Assembly (NCBI GenBank): GCA_004144595.1
Contig: SEEM01000013.1
Coordinates: forward strand, 29,609 to 93,608
Direction: 5' to 3'
Source: Hyphomicrobiales bacterium
Lineage (GTDB): Bacteria > Pseudomonadota > Alphaproteobacteria > Rhizobiales > Beijerinckiaceae
Length of the DNA: 64,000 nt
Part shown: piece by piece, positions 34,730-47,663 of the stretch
How positions within the stretch are numbered: the stretch's first letter is position 1
How the letters are laid out: each line of letters starts with the position of its first letter
Program-made: the position numbers and the translations under genes
Notes under the pieces: model-generated
The model's database searches: none
The model's input: the letters and a program-made list of their open reading frames with translations, nothing else
What the model was told of the DNA's origin: nothing

Positions 34730-36445
34730 ATGGCGATGAATCTGCAAGCCCCGGACATCCGGGAACTGAAGCCCCGGATCACGGTGTTCGGCGTCGGTGG
34801 CGCCGGCGGCAATGCGGTCAACAACATGATCGAGGCCGGACTCGACGGCGTCGATTTCGTCGTTGCCAACACCGACGCGCAGGCTCTCGCCCTGTCGCGC
34901 GCCTCCCGCATCGTCCAGATGGGCCTGCAGGTCACCGAGGGCCTCGGCGCCGGCTCGCAGCCGGAAGTCGGCCGCGCGGCGGCCGAAGAGGTTATCGACG
35001 AGATCCGTGACCATCTGGCGGGCGCGCACATGGTGTTCATCACCGCCGGCATGGGCGGCGGCACCGGCACCGGCGCTGCTCCCGCGATCGCCCGCGTTGC
35101 CCGCGACATGGGCATCCTGACCGTCGGCGTCGTCACCAAGCCGTTCCAGTTCGAAGGCCAGCGCCGCATGCGCATGGCAGAAGCCGGCATCGGCGAGCTC
35201 AACGAGGCGGTCGACACCCTGATCGTCATCCCGAATCAGAACCTCTTTCGCGTCGCCAACGAGACCACCGGCTTCGCCGACGCCTTCGGCATGGCCGACC
35301 AGGTGCTCTATTCGGGCGTCGCCTGCATCACCGACCTGATGGTCCGTCCGGGCCTGATCAACCTCGACTTCGCCGACGTGCGCGCCGTGATGCGCGGCAT
35401 GGGCAAGGCGATGATGGGCACCGGCGAGGCGCAGGGCGAGAAGCGCGCGCTGACCGCGGCCCAGGCCGCGATCAACAACCCGCTGCTCGACGATGTCTCG
35501 ATGAAGGGTGCGCGCGGCCTGCTGATCTCGATCACCGGCGGGCGCGACATGAAGCTCTATGAGGTCGACGAGGCCGCCACCCGCATCCGCGAGGAGGTCG
35601 ACTCCGAGGCCAACATCATCGTCGGCGCGACCTTCGACGAATCGCTGGAAGGCACCGTGCGCGTCTCCGTCGTCGCGACCGGCATCGACAAGCCGATCTC
35701 GTCGCTGGTCGAGAACGACGACACCGAGGCCCGCATCGCCCAGGTCGCCGAGCGCCTGAAGGCCGAGGCCCGCCTGCGCAGCAATGCAGCGGTTGCGACC
35801 GCCCGCCCGGTCACACCATCCGTGCCGGTGATCGAGACGGCCCGCATCGCTCCGATGCCGATGCCGGAACCCGCTCCCGTCGCGCATGTCGCCCAGGACA
35901 TCCGGATCGAGCCGGTGCAGCCGCGCCCGGTGATGGCTGCTCCCCCGGCGCCCGAGCCCGTCCATCATGCCGAGCCGAGCCTTCATTTCGACGAGAGCTT
36001 CATCCCGCCGATGCCTGAACGCGCTGTCGTCCGCCCGACCCGCATGCCGCGTGTCGAGGACCTGCCGGCTCCCGGCCAGGCCCAGCTCAACGCGCATCGC
36101 GGCGCGCAAGCTGCGCCGCAGCCTCCGAGCGCCGTCGAGCAGAAGCGCATGTCGCTGATGCAGCGCCTCGCCTCGGTCGGCTTCGGCGGACGGAAGGACG
36201 AGGAGATGATGGAGCCGCAGCAGGCGCCGGTGCGCCACGCCCAGGCCCCCGTCGCTCCGCCGATGCCGCAGGCTCCGGCGCCGAGCGCCGCTCATGCCGA
36301 GTACATGCGCCGTCCGGTGCAGCCGCAGCAGGCCTCGCGCCCGGCCCAGGGCCAGCTCGATCCGCATGGCCGCGCTGCCCCGACTCGCTCCAACGAGGAA
36401 GACCATCTCGAGATCCCGGCCTTCCTCCGCCGCCAGGCGAACTGA
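34730..36445 (+). CDS. ftsZ: Cell division protein FtsZ with long Pro-rich C-terminal linker
   Basis: [36 protein letters not shown]-terminal conserved peptide [12 protein letters not shown]. Confidence 0.99.
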   Translation: MAMNLQAPDIRELKPRITVFGVGGAGGNAVNNMIEAGLDGVDFVVANTDAQALALSRASRIVQMGLQVTEGLGAGSQPEVGRAAAEEVIDEIRDHLAGAHMVFITAGMGGGTGTGAAPAIARVARDMGILTVGVVTKPFQFEGQRRMRMAEAGIGELNEAVDTLIVIPNQNLFRVANETTGFADAFGMADQVLYSGVACITDLMVRPGLINLDFADVRAVMRGMGKAMMGTGEAQGEKRALTAAQAAINNPLLDDVSMKGARGLLISITGGRDMKLYEVDEAATRIREEVDSEANIIVGATFDESLEGTVRVSVVATGIDKPISSLVENDDTEARIAQVAERLKAEARLRSNAAVATARPVTPSVPVIETARIAPMPMPEPAPVAHVAQDIRIEPVQPRPVMAAPPAPEPVHHAEPSLHFDESFIPPMPERAVVRPTRMPRVEDLPAPGQAQLNAHRGAQAAPQPPSAVEQKRMSLMQRLASVGFGGRKDEEMMEPQQAPVRHAQAPVAPPMPQAPAPSAAHAEYMRRPVQPQQASRPAQGQLDPHGRAAPTRSNEEDHLEIPAFLRRQAN

Positions 36446-36478
36446 GCAGGCAGGCCTCTCGCGGCCCTGCAACAAGAC

Positions 36479-36507
36479 CCGCCGCGGTTCCTCCGCGGCG
36501 GTTTTTC
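36479..36507 (+). terminator. Rho-independent terminator after ftsZ
   Basis: CCGCCGCGG-TTCCT-CCGCGGCGG-TTTTT. Confidence 0.88.
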
Positions 36508-36737
36508 GTTGTTAGAAAATGTTTATCTTTCAGTGCCTTATATGATCTGATCCGACTGGACGCCGCTGTAACACAGCGAAAGAAAGCGTGATTTTGAGAG
36601 GCGGCTCCAAAAGCTTATCTTGCGGCGCATCAGAACACAGCGTCGCCGGGTCTGCTCCGGTGCCGGCCTTGGAAAGACATCGCCGGACCGTGCCACCTTC
36701 GCCTCGGCTGAGGGCAGGCTGAACCCGGTGATCAGGA

Positions 36738-37697
36738 TTGGATAACCGAATGACCTTCGATCGGCAGACGACCCTGCGGGCAGCCGTGACCCTGAGCGGC
36801 ATCGGCGTTCATTCCGGAGCGCCCGCCGGTATCTGCCTCAAGCCCTCCAGCGCCAATTCCGGCGTCGTCTTCCTGCGGACGGGCATCGAGGGCATGCCGC
36901 CTCAGCTTATCCATGCCAAGCACACCAAGGTCAGCGCCACCGAGCTTTGCACCGTGATCGGTGATCGCGGCCCCGCTTCGGTCTCGACCATCGAGCACCT
37001 GATGTCGGCCTGCGCCGGCCTCGGCCTCGACAATGTTCTCGTCGAGATCGACGGGCCGGAAATGCCGATCATGGACGGCAGCGCTCGCGAATTCGTCGCC
37101 GCCATCGAGACGGTCGGCATGACGACGCTCGCCGCGCCGCGCCGCTATCTCAAGGTTCTGCAGCCGGTTCGCATCGAACAGGGCCGCGCCTTCGCGGAGC
37201 TTGCTCCGGCCGAGCACGGCTTCCGCCTCGATGTCGAGATCGATTTCGACAGCGTCGTGATCGGCCGCCAGCGCAAGATTTTCGACCTCGACGCGCAAGG
37301 CTATGCCAGCGAGATATCGAAGGCCCGCACCTTCGGCTTCATGCGCGATGTCGAGCAGCTCTGGAAGGCGGGTTTCGCCCAGGGCGCCTCGCTCGAGAAC
37401 ACCGTCGCGGTCGGTGACGACAAGGTGATCAACCCCGAGGGCCTGCGTTACGGCGACGAGTTCGTGCGCCACAAGGTGCTCGACGCGATCGGCGATCTCG
37501 CGCTCGCTGGCTATCCGATCATCGGTGAGTTCCGCTCCTATTGCGGCGGCCATCGGATGAATGTCCGCATCCTCGAGGCGCTGTTTGCCGACCGTGCGAA
37601 TTTCGCGATCGTCGAATCCCAGCCGGTCTTCGCGGCGCCGCGCGCCGTGCAGATGGCTGCGGGCGCTCCGGCCGCCTTTGCGCCGGATCTGCACTGA
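36738..37697 (+). CDS. lpxC: UDP-3-O-acyl-N-acetylglucosamine deacetylase
   Basis: SGIGVHSGAPAGICLKP, TIEHLMSACAGLGLDN, GDLALAGYPIIGEFRSYCGGHRMN; start may be the internal Met (MTFDRQTTL). Confidence 0.97.
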   Translation: MDNRMTFDRQTTLRAAVTLSGIGVHSGAPAGICLKPSSANSGVVFLRTGIEGMPPQLIHAKHTKVSATELCTVIGDRGPASVSTIEHLMSACAGLGLDNVLVEIDGPEMPIMDGSAREFVAAIETVGMTTLAAPRRYLKVLQPVRIEQGRAFAELAPAEHGFRLDVEIDFDSVVIGRQRKIFDLDAQGYASEISKARTFGFMRDVEQLWKAGFAQGASLENTVAVGDDKVINPEGLRYGDEFVRHKVLDAIGDLALAGYPIIGEFRSYCGGHRMNVRILEALFADRANFAIVESQPVFAAPRAVQMAAGAPAAFAPDLH

Positions 37698-37838
37698 AGC
37701 AGGGCGGAACGCTGCTTCGCCTTCCTATCGCCGGTTTTTTGTCCCAGATGCCTCAGCACTGCGGAAACACGTCATAACCGATTTTCGGCAGTGGCGCGGG
37801 GGAAGCGTCTGAGGTAAGGCATGCTTCCCGGAGGCTGG

Positions 37839-37934
37839 ATCGCCAGGCGTCCCACCAGACGCAGCGTGGCGATCAGGTTCTTGGTTTCAGCATCGGATTG
37901 TCCCGAAAGTGGCTTACACTTTTCGGTCCGGTGC
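37839..37934. repeat. Compound repeat copy A (ATCGCC-hairpin-GGCGAT + GCATCGG...TCCGGTGC hairpin)
   Basis: atcgccaggcgtcccaccagacgcagcgtggcgat + 16 nt + gcatcggattgtcccgaaagtggcttacacttttcggtccggtgc; related to 41.66 and 62.8 kb. Confidence 0.75.
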
Positions 37935-37964
37935 CTGAGGGACGATCGAAAGAGGACGGACGAC

Positions 37965-38888
37965 GTGAGCGTGACGCGGCAAAGCCTACCGGCAATCCAT
38001 CGCGGTCTTTCGCAGCGCAAGGGCATCGCGCTCGCGCTGGGTGCCGCCTTGCTGCTCGGCGGCTGCGATACCCTGTCCTCGCTCAACCCCTTCGACAAGC
38101 CTGAGGTCTACAAGCCAGACCTGACTCCGCCGACGCCGGCCGACAAGCTCTACAACGAGGGCCTCGCCCGGTTGCAGAACGGCGACAGCGAAGGCGCCTC
38201 GAAGAAGTTCGAGGATATCGACAAGTCCGCGCCGTTTTCGCCTTATGCCCGCAAGGGCCTGCTGATGTCGGCCTATACCAATTTCCAGGCGTCGAAATGG
38301 GAAGAGGCGATCACCGCCTCGAAGCGCTTCATAGCCCAGAACCCGGCAAGCCCCGACGCGGCCTACGCGCAGTATATCCTGGCGATGTCCTATTATAACC
38401 AGATTCCGGACGCGACCCGCGACCAGGAGCGGACCGCCCAGGCGATCCAGGCCCTGGAGCAGCTCGTCGCCAACTATCCCAAGTCGGAATACGTGATCGA
38501 CGCCAAGGAGAAGCTCCTGGTGGCGCGCGACCAGCTCGCCGGCAAGGAGATGAATGTCGGGCGCTACTATCTGGAGAAGCGCAACTATACCGGGGCGGTG
38601 AACCGCTTCCGCGAGGTGATCATCAAGTACCAGACCACGCGCCATGTCGAGGAGGCGCTGATGCGCCTGACCGAGGTCTATATGGCGATGGGCATTACCA
38701 ACGAGGCGCAGACGGCGGCCGCCGTCCTCGGACACAATTTCCCCGACAGCCCGTGGTACAAGGATTCCTACGCCCTTCTCCAGAGCGGCGGCCTGGAGCC
38801 GCGCGAGGATCGCGGTTCCTATATCAGCCGCGCCTTCCAGGGTTTCTCGCGCACGGTCGGCGGCCTCGTCGGGATCAACCGTTTCTGA
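37965..38888 (+). CDS. bamD: Outer membrane assembly lipoprotein BamD
   Basis: Lipobox LLLGGCDTL, TPADKLYNEGLARLQNGD TPR start, TARDQERTAQAIQALEQLVANYPKSEY; GTG start 37965. Confidence 0.93.
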   Translation: MSVTRQSLPAIHRGLSQRKGIALALGAALLLGGCDTLSSLNPFDKPEVYKPDLTPPTPADKLYNEGLARLQNGDSEGASKKFEDIDKSAPFSPYARKGLLMSAYTNFQASKWEEAITASKRFIAQNPASPDAAYAQYILAMSYYNQIPDATRDQERTAQAIQALEQLVANYPKSEYVIDAKEKLLVARDQLAGKEMNVGRYYLEKRNYTGAVNRFREVIIKYQTTRHVEEALMRLTEVYMAMGITNEAQTAAAVLGHNFPDSPWYKDSYALLQSGGLEPREDRGSYISRAFQGFSRTVGGLVGINRF

Positions 38889-38959
38889 CGGGATAGGACG
38901 CCCCTTGCATGACGGGCCACGGGCGATCCTGCCAATTTCGAAGATGGGGTTGAGCGCCG

Positions 38960-40642
38960 ATGCTGGCGCAGCTCTCGATTCGCGACATCGTCCTGATCGA
39001 CCGGCTCGATCTCGGCTTCCATGAGGGGCTGAGCGTCCTGACCGGCGAGACAGGCGCCGGCAAGTCGATCCTGCTCGATGGTTTCGCGCTGGCGCTCGGC
39101 GGGCGCGGCGACGGCTCGCTCGTGCGCCATGGCGAGTCTCAAGGCCAGGTCAGCGCCGTCTTCGACCTTCCGCTGACGCATCCCGCGCGCAAGCTCGCTC
39201 AGGCGCAGGAGATCGACACCGACGGCGATCTCATCCTGCGGCGCGTGCAATATGCCGACGGACGCACCCGCGCTTTCATCAATGATCAGCCGGTCTCGGT
39301 GCAGATACTCAGGATGGTTGGCGCCGCCATCGTCGAGATCCACGGCCAGCATGACGACCGTGCTCTCACCGATCCTGCCCAGCATCGCACGATCCTCGAC
39401 GGATTCGATGGGCTCGAAGCGCAGGCTGAAGCCGTTTCCGGGGCGAGCGAGACGCTGAAGCGGGCGCGGCAGGCGTTGCAGTCGCAGCGCCTGCGCGTCG
39501 AAGCCGCCCGCAAGGAGGCGGATTTCCTGCGCCATGCCGTCGAGGAACTTGGCAAGCTCGCGCCACAAAGCGGCGAGGAGGAGGCGCTCGCCACAACCCG
39601 CCAGGGCATGATGCAGGCTGAGAAGGTCGCACGCGACCTCAACGAGGCCTATGAGGCTGTCGGCGGCCAATCCTCGGCTGTGCCGACGCTTGCCGCCGTG
39701 CTGCGCCGGCTGGAGCGCCGGGCAAGCCAGGCGCCGGAACTGGTCGATCCCTCGATCGCGGCGCTGAATACCGCAATCGTCGCGCTGGAAGAGGCCGGCG
39801 AGGCGCTGGCCGCCGCGATGCGCGCGGCCGAATACGATCCGCGCGAGCAGGAGCGCATCGAGGAGCGATTGTTCGGGCTCAGGGCTGCGGGCCGCAAATA
39901 CGACGTGCCGGTCGACGGGCTTTCCGTGCTGGCGGCGACGATGGCCAGCGATCTGGCTACGCTCGATGAAAGCGAATCGTCGTTGTCGCGGCTCGAAGCG
40001 GAGCTGAATGAGGCAGAAGCGACCTTCGTCGCGTTGGCGCAGGCGCTGTCGGAGGCGCGGCAGGAGGCTGCGGCGCGGCTCGATGCCGCCGTGAAAGCCG
40101 AGTTGCCGCCGCTGAAGCTGGAGCGGGCGCGCTTCATCACGCGGATCGACAGCGACACGAACGCGCGCGGGCCCGAGGGCTTCGACAAGGTCGAGTTCTG
40201 GGTCGAGACCAATCCGGGCACGCGGCCGGGGCCGATGATGAAGGTCGCCTCGGGCGGCGAACTCTCACGCTTCATGCTGGCGCTCAAGGTCGTGCTGGCC
40301 GAGCGCGGCTCGGCCCCCACCCTGGTCTTCGACGAGATCGATACCGGCGTCGGCGGGGCGGTGGCCGATGCGATCGGCGAGCGGCTGGCACGGCTGGCAG
40401 GCCGCGTGCAGGTGATCTCGGTGACGCATGCGCCGCAGGTCGCGGCCAAGGCCGGGCAGCATTTCCTGATCGCCAAGTCGGCAGGGGAGGGCGAGGATTC
40501 GCGCACCGTGACGCGGGTCACGGCGCTGGAGGACCAGGCCCGGCGCGAGGAGATCGCGCGGATGCTGGCCGGCGCCTCGATCACCGAGGAGGCCCGCGCC
40601 GCGGCTGGGCGCCTGCTCGAGGCGGCGGGCTTGCGGGGCTGA
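38960..40642 (+). CDS. recN: DNA repair protein RecN
   Basis: LAQLSIRDIVLIDRLDLGFHEGLSVLTGETGAGKSILLDGFALALG; VASGGELSRFMLALK; VFDEIDTGVGGAVADAIG. Confidence 0.97.
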   Translation: MLAQLSIRDIVLIDRLDLGFHEGLSVLTGETGAGKSILLDGFALALGGRGDGSLVRHGESQGQVSAVFDLPLTHPARKLAQAQEIDTDGDLILRRVQYADGRTRAFINDQPVSVQILRMVGAAIVEIHGQHDDRALTDPAQHRTILDGFDGLEAQAEAVSGASETLKRARQALQSQRLRVEAARKEADFLRHAVEELGKLAPQSGEEEALATTRQGMMQAEKVARDLNEAYEAVGGQSSAVPTLAAVLRRLERRASQAPELVDPSIAALNTAIVALEEAGEALAAAMRAAEYDPREQERIEERLFGLRAAGRKYDVPVDGLSVLAATMASDLATLDESESSLSRLEAELNEAEATFVALAQALSEARQEAAARLDAAVKAELPPLKLERARFITRIDSDTNARGPEGFDKVEFWVETNPGTRPGPMMKVASGGELSRFMLALKVVLAERGSAPTLVFDEIDTGVGGAVADAIGERLARLAGRVQVISVTHAPQVAAKAGQHFLIAKSAGEGEDSRTVTRVTALEDQARREEIARMLAGASITEEARAAAGRLLEAAGLRG

Positions 40643-40646
40643 CGCC

Positions 40647-41471
40647 TCAGGCCGGCTGCAATTCGTAGCCCGCACCCTTCCTGACCACCCGCCGGAAGCC
40701 CTCGACATGGCCGCCCGAGACGAGCCAGTTCTCATGTGCGGCGCGTTCCAGGATGCCGCGGCGGGAAGCGAGTGCGGTCGCGGCGTCCAGGTCGTAGACG
40801 AAGCCGATATCCGGGTCCGAGGCCTGCAGGTCGGAGAGATGCAACGCGTCGCCCCAGAGCAGCAGGCTGTCATCCTCGCCCTGGATCAGGTAGCCGCCAT
40901 GACCGAAGGTGTGGCCGGGCAGCGGGATCAGCGTCATTCCCGGCCGGGCTTCGCCGCCCGCCGGGACGGATCGGATGCGGCCGGCATAAAGCTTCTTCAG
41001 GGTCGCGGTGATGGCAAACGCGCCCTGCTTTTTCTCCGGTACCCGCGCGCGATTGGCCTCGTCGCCGTAGAAGCCGAAATCGGCTTCCGGCACGATAATC
41101 TCGGCATTCGGGAAAAACGGCTTGTCGCCATCGAACAGGCCGAGGGCGTGATCGCCATGGAGATGGGTGATCAGGATGCGAGCGACATCCCCGGCCGCGA
41201 TGCCCGCAGCCGCCATCGCTGCCGGGGCATGGCCCATCGCCGCGCCCCAGGAGGGGCCGGTGCCGGCATCGATCAGCGTGATCCCATCCGGCCCCTTCAG
41301 CGCGAAGCAGTTGACGACGACGCTGACCTTCGGCTTGCCCCAGCGCGCGAGCGCCTCATCACGGGCGGTCTCGCCGTCGGCATGAATGAGCACGTCGAGC
41401 GGCGCCTCGAAGACTCCGTCGTGCAGGATCGAGATTTCGTAGGCGCCGATGCGGCAGCGCTGTTGGATCAT
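40647..41471 (-). CDS. MBL-fold metallo-hydrolase
   Basis: LITHLHGDHALGL (HxHxDH), PGHTFGHGGYLI, LLLWGDALHL; start at ATG near 41471. Confidence 0.9.
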   Translation of the reverse strand: MIQQRCRIGAYEISILHDGVFEAPLDVLIHADGETARDEALARWGKPKVSVVVNCFALKGPDGITLIDAGTGPSWGAAMGHAPAAMAAAGIAAGDVARILITHLHGDHALGLFDGDKPFFPNAEIIVPEADFGFYGDEANRARVPEKKQGAFAITATLKKLYAGRIRSVPAGGEARPGMTLIPLPGHTFGHGGYLIQGEDDSLLLWGDALHLSDLQASDPDIGFVYDLDAATALASRRGILERAAHENWLVSGGHVEGFRRVVRKGAGYELQPA

Positions 41472-41655
41472 GTCTGTCACCCCGCTTCGGCATCGTGCGC
41501 GTTCTGTCAGGCGGGAAGCTAGGGCGGCGGCCGCCCCGCCGGCAAGGCGCGCCCGGCCGGGCTCAGCTCTGCGCAGGGCGCGGGAATGACGCATTTCCTT
41601 TTGTGTCGCTTTGCTTTATGAGCCGATGTCATCCGATGGTGCAGCTGCCCGTTAG

Positions 41656-41754
41656 ATCGCCATGCGTCCTTCGGGACGCCCTTGGGGGGCGATTTAACTA
41701 TTTGTTTTGGCATCGGATTTTCTGGAAAGTGAACCCCGCTTTCCAGTCCGATGC
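41656..41754. repeat. Compound repeat copy B
   Basis: atcgccatgcgtccttcgggacgcccttggggggcgat + 16 nt + gcatcggattttctggaaagtgaaccccgctttccagtccgatgc. Confidence 0.8.
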
Positions 41755-41832
41755 TCTCTTGCCGCTTCAATCCATCGCCGGCGCTTCGCGCAGTTCCTTC
41801 ATCTTACGCCGTAACCTTTAGGCCCATATCGC

Positions 41833-43872
41833 ATGTCCTTTTCTCTCACGAGCCCGCCGCTCGCGCGCGCGCTCGCCGATCGCAATTACGCTGACCCCAC
41901 GCCGGTGCAGAGCGCCGTCCTTGAAGACGGCGCCCGCGGGCGCGACCTGCTGGTCTCCTCGCAGACCGGCTCCGGCAAGACCATCGCCTATGGCCTCGCC
42001 ATCGGCGAGACCCTGCTGGGCACCGCAGAGAAGCTCGGCCCCGCTGCCGAGCCGCTGGCGCTGATCATCGCGCCGACCCGTGAACTCGCGATGCAGGTGC
42101 AGCGGGAACTCGCCTGGCTTTACGCTCAGACCGGCGCGCGGGTCATCTCCTGCGTCGGCGGCATGGATCCGCGCCGCGAGGCGATGCTGCTCGACGAGGG
42201 CGCGCATATCGTCGTCGGCACGCCCGGCCGCCTGCGCGACCATATCGAGCGTCGTCGTCTCGACGTTTCGGCGCTGAAGGCGGTCGTGCTCGACGAGGCC
42301 GACGAGATGCTCGATCTCGGCTTCCGCGACGATCTCGAATACATCCTGAAGACCACGCCGGCGGAGCGGCGCAGCCTGCTGTTCTCGGCGACCTTCCCGA
42401 AGGCGATCGTCCAGCTCGCGCAGAGCTACCAGCGCGATGCGCTGCGCATCGAGGTGGAAGCGACGCGGCGCGGCCATGCCGACATCTCCTACAAGGCCGT
42501 GCGCGTGTTCCCGAAGGAAGCCGAGCTCGCGGTCGTCAACCTGCTGCGCTTCCACAATTCGCCGGTGGCGCTGGTCTTCTGCAACACCCGCAACGCCGTG
42601 CGCCATCTCGAGGCGATCCTGCTGGAGCGCGGTTTCACCTCGGTCGCGCTGTCGGGCGAACTCGGCCAGAACGAGCGCAACGCTGCCCTGCAGGCGCTGC
42701 GCGACGGCCGGGCGCGGGTCTGCGTCGCGACCGACGTGGCGGCACGCGGCATCGACCTGCCGGGGCTTGATCTCGTCATCCATGCCGAGCTGCCCAACGA
42801 TTCCGAAGTGATGCAGCATCGCTCGGGCCGTACCGGCCGCGCCGGCAACAAGGGCACGAGCGTCCTGCTGGTGCCGCAGTCGCGTCGTCGCAAGGCCGAG
42901 CGTCTTCTGATGGAAGGGAAGGTCGAGGCCGAGTGGATCGGCCCGCCGACGGATGAAGAGATCCGCGTCCTCGATCAGGAGCGACTGCTCTCCGACCCGC
43001 TCCTCAACGGCGACGGCTCCGACGACGATGCCGGCATGATCGATGCGCTGATGGCGGGCCGCGAGGCGCGCGATATCGCCGCTGCGCTGGTCCGGCTTTA
43101 CCGCACCCGCCTGCCGGCGGCGGAAGAGGTCGGCGATCCCGGTTTCGGCCGCGACGAGCGTCGCCCTGTCCGCACGAACGAGGATTATGCCAGCAAGCGC
43201 ACGTTCGGTGCGGGCCGCGACCAGGGTGAGGATGGTGAGCGCCCGCGCAAGCCTGCCGGCCCGCGCGGCGACACTGTCTGGTTCCGGCTCGATATCGGCC
43301 GCAAGCAGGGCGCCGACCCGCGCCAGCTTTTGCCGATGCTGTGCCGCCGTGGCCGGATCACGCGCGACGAGGTCGGCGCGATCCGTATCTTCGACCGCGA
43401 GACCAAGGTCGAGATCGATGCCGATGTGGCCGATCGCTTCTATGACTCCGTTCGCATTCCGGATCGCGACAAGATCGTGATCGAGCCGACGACCGAGGCC
43501 GAGCGCCGCCCGGCCAAGGCCTTCGGCGACAAGGCCGAGCGTCCGGCCGCGCCGCGGAAGAGCTGGGGCGATGAGCCGGTTGCCGAGGACAGGCTGCAGC
43601 GGCCGCGATTCGAGCCCCGGGACGCAAATCAACGCGCGCCGCGGAGCGAGGAGCGCCAGCCCTATCGCGCCGATAGCAGGCCCGCGCGCGAGGATGCGCG
43701 TCCGCCGCGCCGCGACGATGGCAAGCCCGCAGGCGGCGGTTTCAAAAAGCCGTATGAGGGGAAGGGCAAACCGTTTGCCAGCAAGCCCTACGCCGGCAAG
43801 CCCGATGGCGCGCGCCCGACCGGCGGCAAGCCGTTCGGCAAGGGCAAGCCGCGGGGCGGCCCTCGCGGCTGA
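41833..43872 (+). CDS. DEAD-box ATP-dependent RNA helicase with DbpA-like RNA-binding region and basic tail
   Basis: SQTGSGKTIAYGLA, APTRELAMQV, VLDEADEMLDLGF, SATFP, HRSGRTGRAGNKG. Confidence 0.96.
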   Translation: MSFSLTSPPLARALADRNYADPTPVQSAVLEDGARGRDLLVSSQTGSGKTIAYGLAIGETLLGTAEKLGPAAEPLALIIAPTRELAMQVQRELAWLYAQTGARVISCVGGMDPRREAMLLDEGAHIVVGTPGRLRDHIERRRLDVSALKAVVLDEADEMLDLGFRDDLEYILKTTPAERRSLLFSATFPKAIVQLAQSYQRDALRIEVEATRRGHADISYKAVRVFPKEAELAVVNLLRFHNSPVALVFCNTRNAVRHLEAILLERGFTSVALSGELGQNERNAALQALRDGRARVCVATDVAARGIDLPGLDLVIHAELPNDSEVMQHRSGRTGRAGNKGTSVLLVPQSRRRKAERLLMEGKVEAEWIGPPTDEEIRVLDQERLLSDPLLNGDGSDDDAGMIDALMAGREARDIAAALVRLYRTRLPAAEEVGDPGFGRDERRPVRTNEDYASKRTFGAGRDQGEDGERPRKPAGPRGDTVWFRLDIGRKQGADPRQLLPMLCRRGRITRDEVGAIRIFDRETKVEIDADVADRFYDSVRIPDRDKIVIEPTTEAERRPAKAFGDKAERPAAPRKSWGDEPVAEDRLQRPRFEPRDANQRAPRSEERQPYRADSRPAREDARPPRRDDGKPAGGGFKKPYEGKGKPFASKPYAGKPDGARPTGGKPFGKGKPRGGPRG

Positions 43873-43885
43873 GCTTGAGGCTCCA

Positions 43886-43925
43886 CAAAAAAGCGCCCTC
43901 ATCCCGGATGAGGGCGCTTTTTCTT
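43886..43925. terminator. Strong bidirectional-type terminator after DEAD-box helicase
   Basis: AAAAAAGCGCCCTCAT-CCCGG-ATGAGGGCGCTTTTTCTTT. Confidence 0.93.
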
Positions 43926-43984
43926 TGAAGAACTCGCGCCTCGGGCGTGTCGCCCGTCGGGTGGGGCTGTCCCGTGCTTCCTCC

Positions 43985-44059
43985 TCAGCGCAGGCCGAGG
44001 AAGGACAGGATAGCGAGCACGACCACGATCAGGCCGACGATGTAAATGATATTGTGCAT
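43985..44059 (-). CDS. 24-aa hydrophobic microprotein MHNIIYIVGLIVVVLAILSFLGLR
   Basis: Complete ATG-to-TGA ORF on minus strand with G-rich (AGGGGGC) upstream sequence; below the ORF-track length cut-off. Confidence 0.65.
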   Translation of the reverse strand: MHNIIYIVGLIVVVLAILSFLGLR

Positions 44060-44271
44060 GAAAGCCCCCTGGCTGAATGGAGCCTCGCGGCTCGATGACA
44101 GAGGGTGAACCCGATCCAGGGTTCAAGGTTCCCGCCGAGATGCCGGGCTACCGGTGCGGCGAGACGATACCGTCATGGCAGGGCGGGAGCGCAGCATCTC
44201 GGAAACCAGTGTCTTTCCGTCAGAGTTCTCGGGTCGAAGCCTCGTTTCGCACGAAAGTGGCGGTTCCGCTG

Positions 44272-45063
44272 TCAGTCCACGAGCTTGCGGTAGAGATGCC
44301 AGGTGGCATGGCCGAGAACCGGCATGATGACGATCAGGCCGACCAGCATCGGCAGGCAGCCGAGCACGAGCAAGCCCGTCACCGTCAGGCCCCAATACAT
44401 CATGACGCGCGGATTGGCCTCGACCGCGGCGATCGAGGTGCGGATCGCCGTGGGGGCATCGACATGCCGGTCGATGATCAGCGGGAAGGACACCACCGAG
44501 ATCGAGAAGGCGAGGATGGCGAGGAGCAGTCCGATCGCGTTGCCGATCACCATCATGATCCAGCCATCCGCAGTCGTGAACACGGCCCGCAGGAAATCGG
44601 GGGTCGAGACATCGGCCGGCATGCCGAGGATGCCGCGATAGAGGAACCAGGCGCTGAAGAGCCAGGCGATGAAAATCCCGGTCAGCATCGCGCCGAGCAG
44701 GGCGATCTGCCCGATCGATGGCGAGCGCAGCACCGCCAAGGCGTGGACCCAGGACGTATCCATGCCCTTCTCCCGCCGTCGGCTGATCTCGTAGAGGCCG
44801 ATCGCGGCGAAGGGGCCGAGCAAGGCGAAGCCCGATAGCAGCGGGAAGAGGAGGGGGAAGATGTTGTAGCTCACCGTGAGCTGCGCCAGCATGATGCCGG
44901 CGACGGGGTAGATCAGGGCGATGAAGACGAGGTGGCTCGGCTGCGCCTTGAAGTCGTCCCAGCCGCGCAGCAGCGCTTCGTTCAGGTCCCGCGTGGTGAT
45001 CGTCCTGATACGCGGCTGCGAGAGCGCGGCAATGTCATGAACTGTGCCGTCGAGATTGGCCAT
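44272..45063 (-). CDS. DUF2189-like integral membrane protein
   Basis: RDLNEALLRGWDDFKAQPSHLVFIALIYPVAGIML...LLFPLLSGFALLGPFAAIGLYEISRRRE; multiple TM segments. Confidence 0.82.
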   Translation of the reverse strand: MANLDGTVHDIAALSQPRIRTITTRDLNEALLRGWDDFKAQPSHLVFIALIYPVAGIMLAQLTVSYNIFPLLFPLLSGFALLGPFAAIGLYEISRRREKGMDTSWVHALAVLRSPSIGQIALLGAMLTGIFIAWLFSAWFLYRGILGMPADVSTPDFLRAVFTTADGWIMMVIGNAIGLLLAILAFSISVVSFPLIIDRHVDAPTAIRTSIAAVEANPRVMMYWGLTVTGLLVLGCLPMLVGLIVIMPVLGHATWHLYRKLVD

Positions 45064-45265
45064 GGCGTGTCTCCCGGTTACGGCCCGGTTCGCCAATGGC
45101 TGTCGACATGAACCTTGGCGTCAACGGCCTGCGGCGTCGAGCTTCCAATTCCCAGCCCGGACGTTATACGCGCAACTGCCCGGTTTGTCGCAGGCTTTCG
45201 GGACTGCCAGCCCTGCGCTCGTCACAAAGGCTGCTGCCCTTCCTCGTCACGATCATCTCGCCTAA

Positions 45266-47455
<2,190 letters not shown>

Positions 47456-47495
47456 GCCCGAAATACTCGTCCGCGGCCGATCTTCAGTTTGCGCT

Positions 47496-47649
47496 GGGAA
47501 CCCTCTCCCGGAGGAGGAGGGCAGGGTGAGGGGTAGGCCGTTGGACGCTTTGGCCGTGACCGCACCGCAGCAGCGGTAAGAGCAGCAGGAAATGGTCCAG
47601 GGGCCTACACCTCACCCCTGCCCCTCTCCTTACAGGAGAGGGGGTTCCC
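47496..47649. repeat. Long inverted repeat, copy 1
   Basis: GGGAACCCTCTCCCGGAGGAGGAGGGCAGGGTGAGGGGTAGGCCG ... GGCCTACACCTCACCCCTGCCCCTCTCCTTACAGGAGAGGGGGTTCCC. Confidence 0.92.
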
Positions 47650-47663
47650 CGCACTTGCTGGAA

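Noticed and set aside
41818-43902. 694-aa minus-strand ORF opposite the DEAD-box helicase
   Set aside because: Mirror ORF of a clear helicase gene; no independent coding evidence
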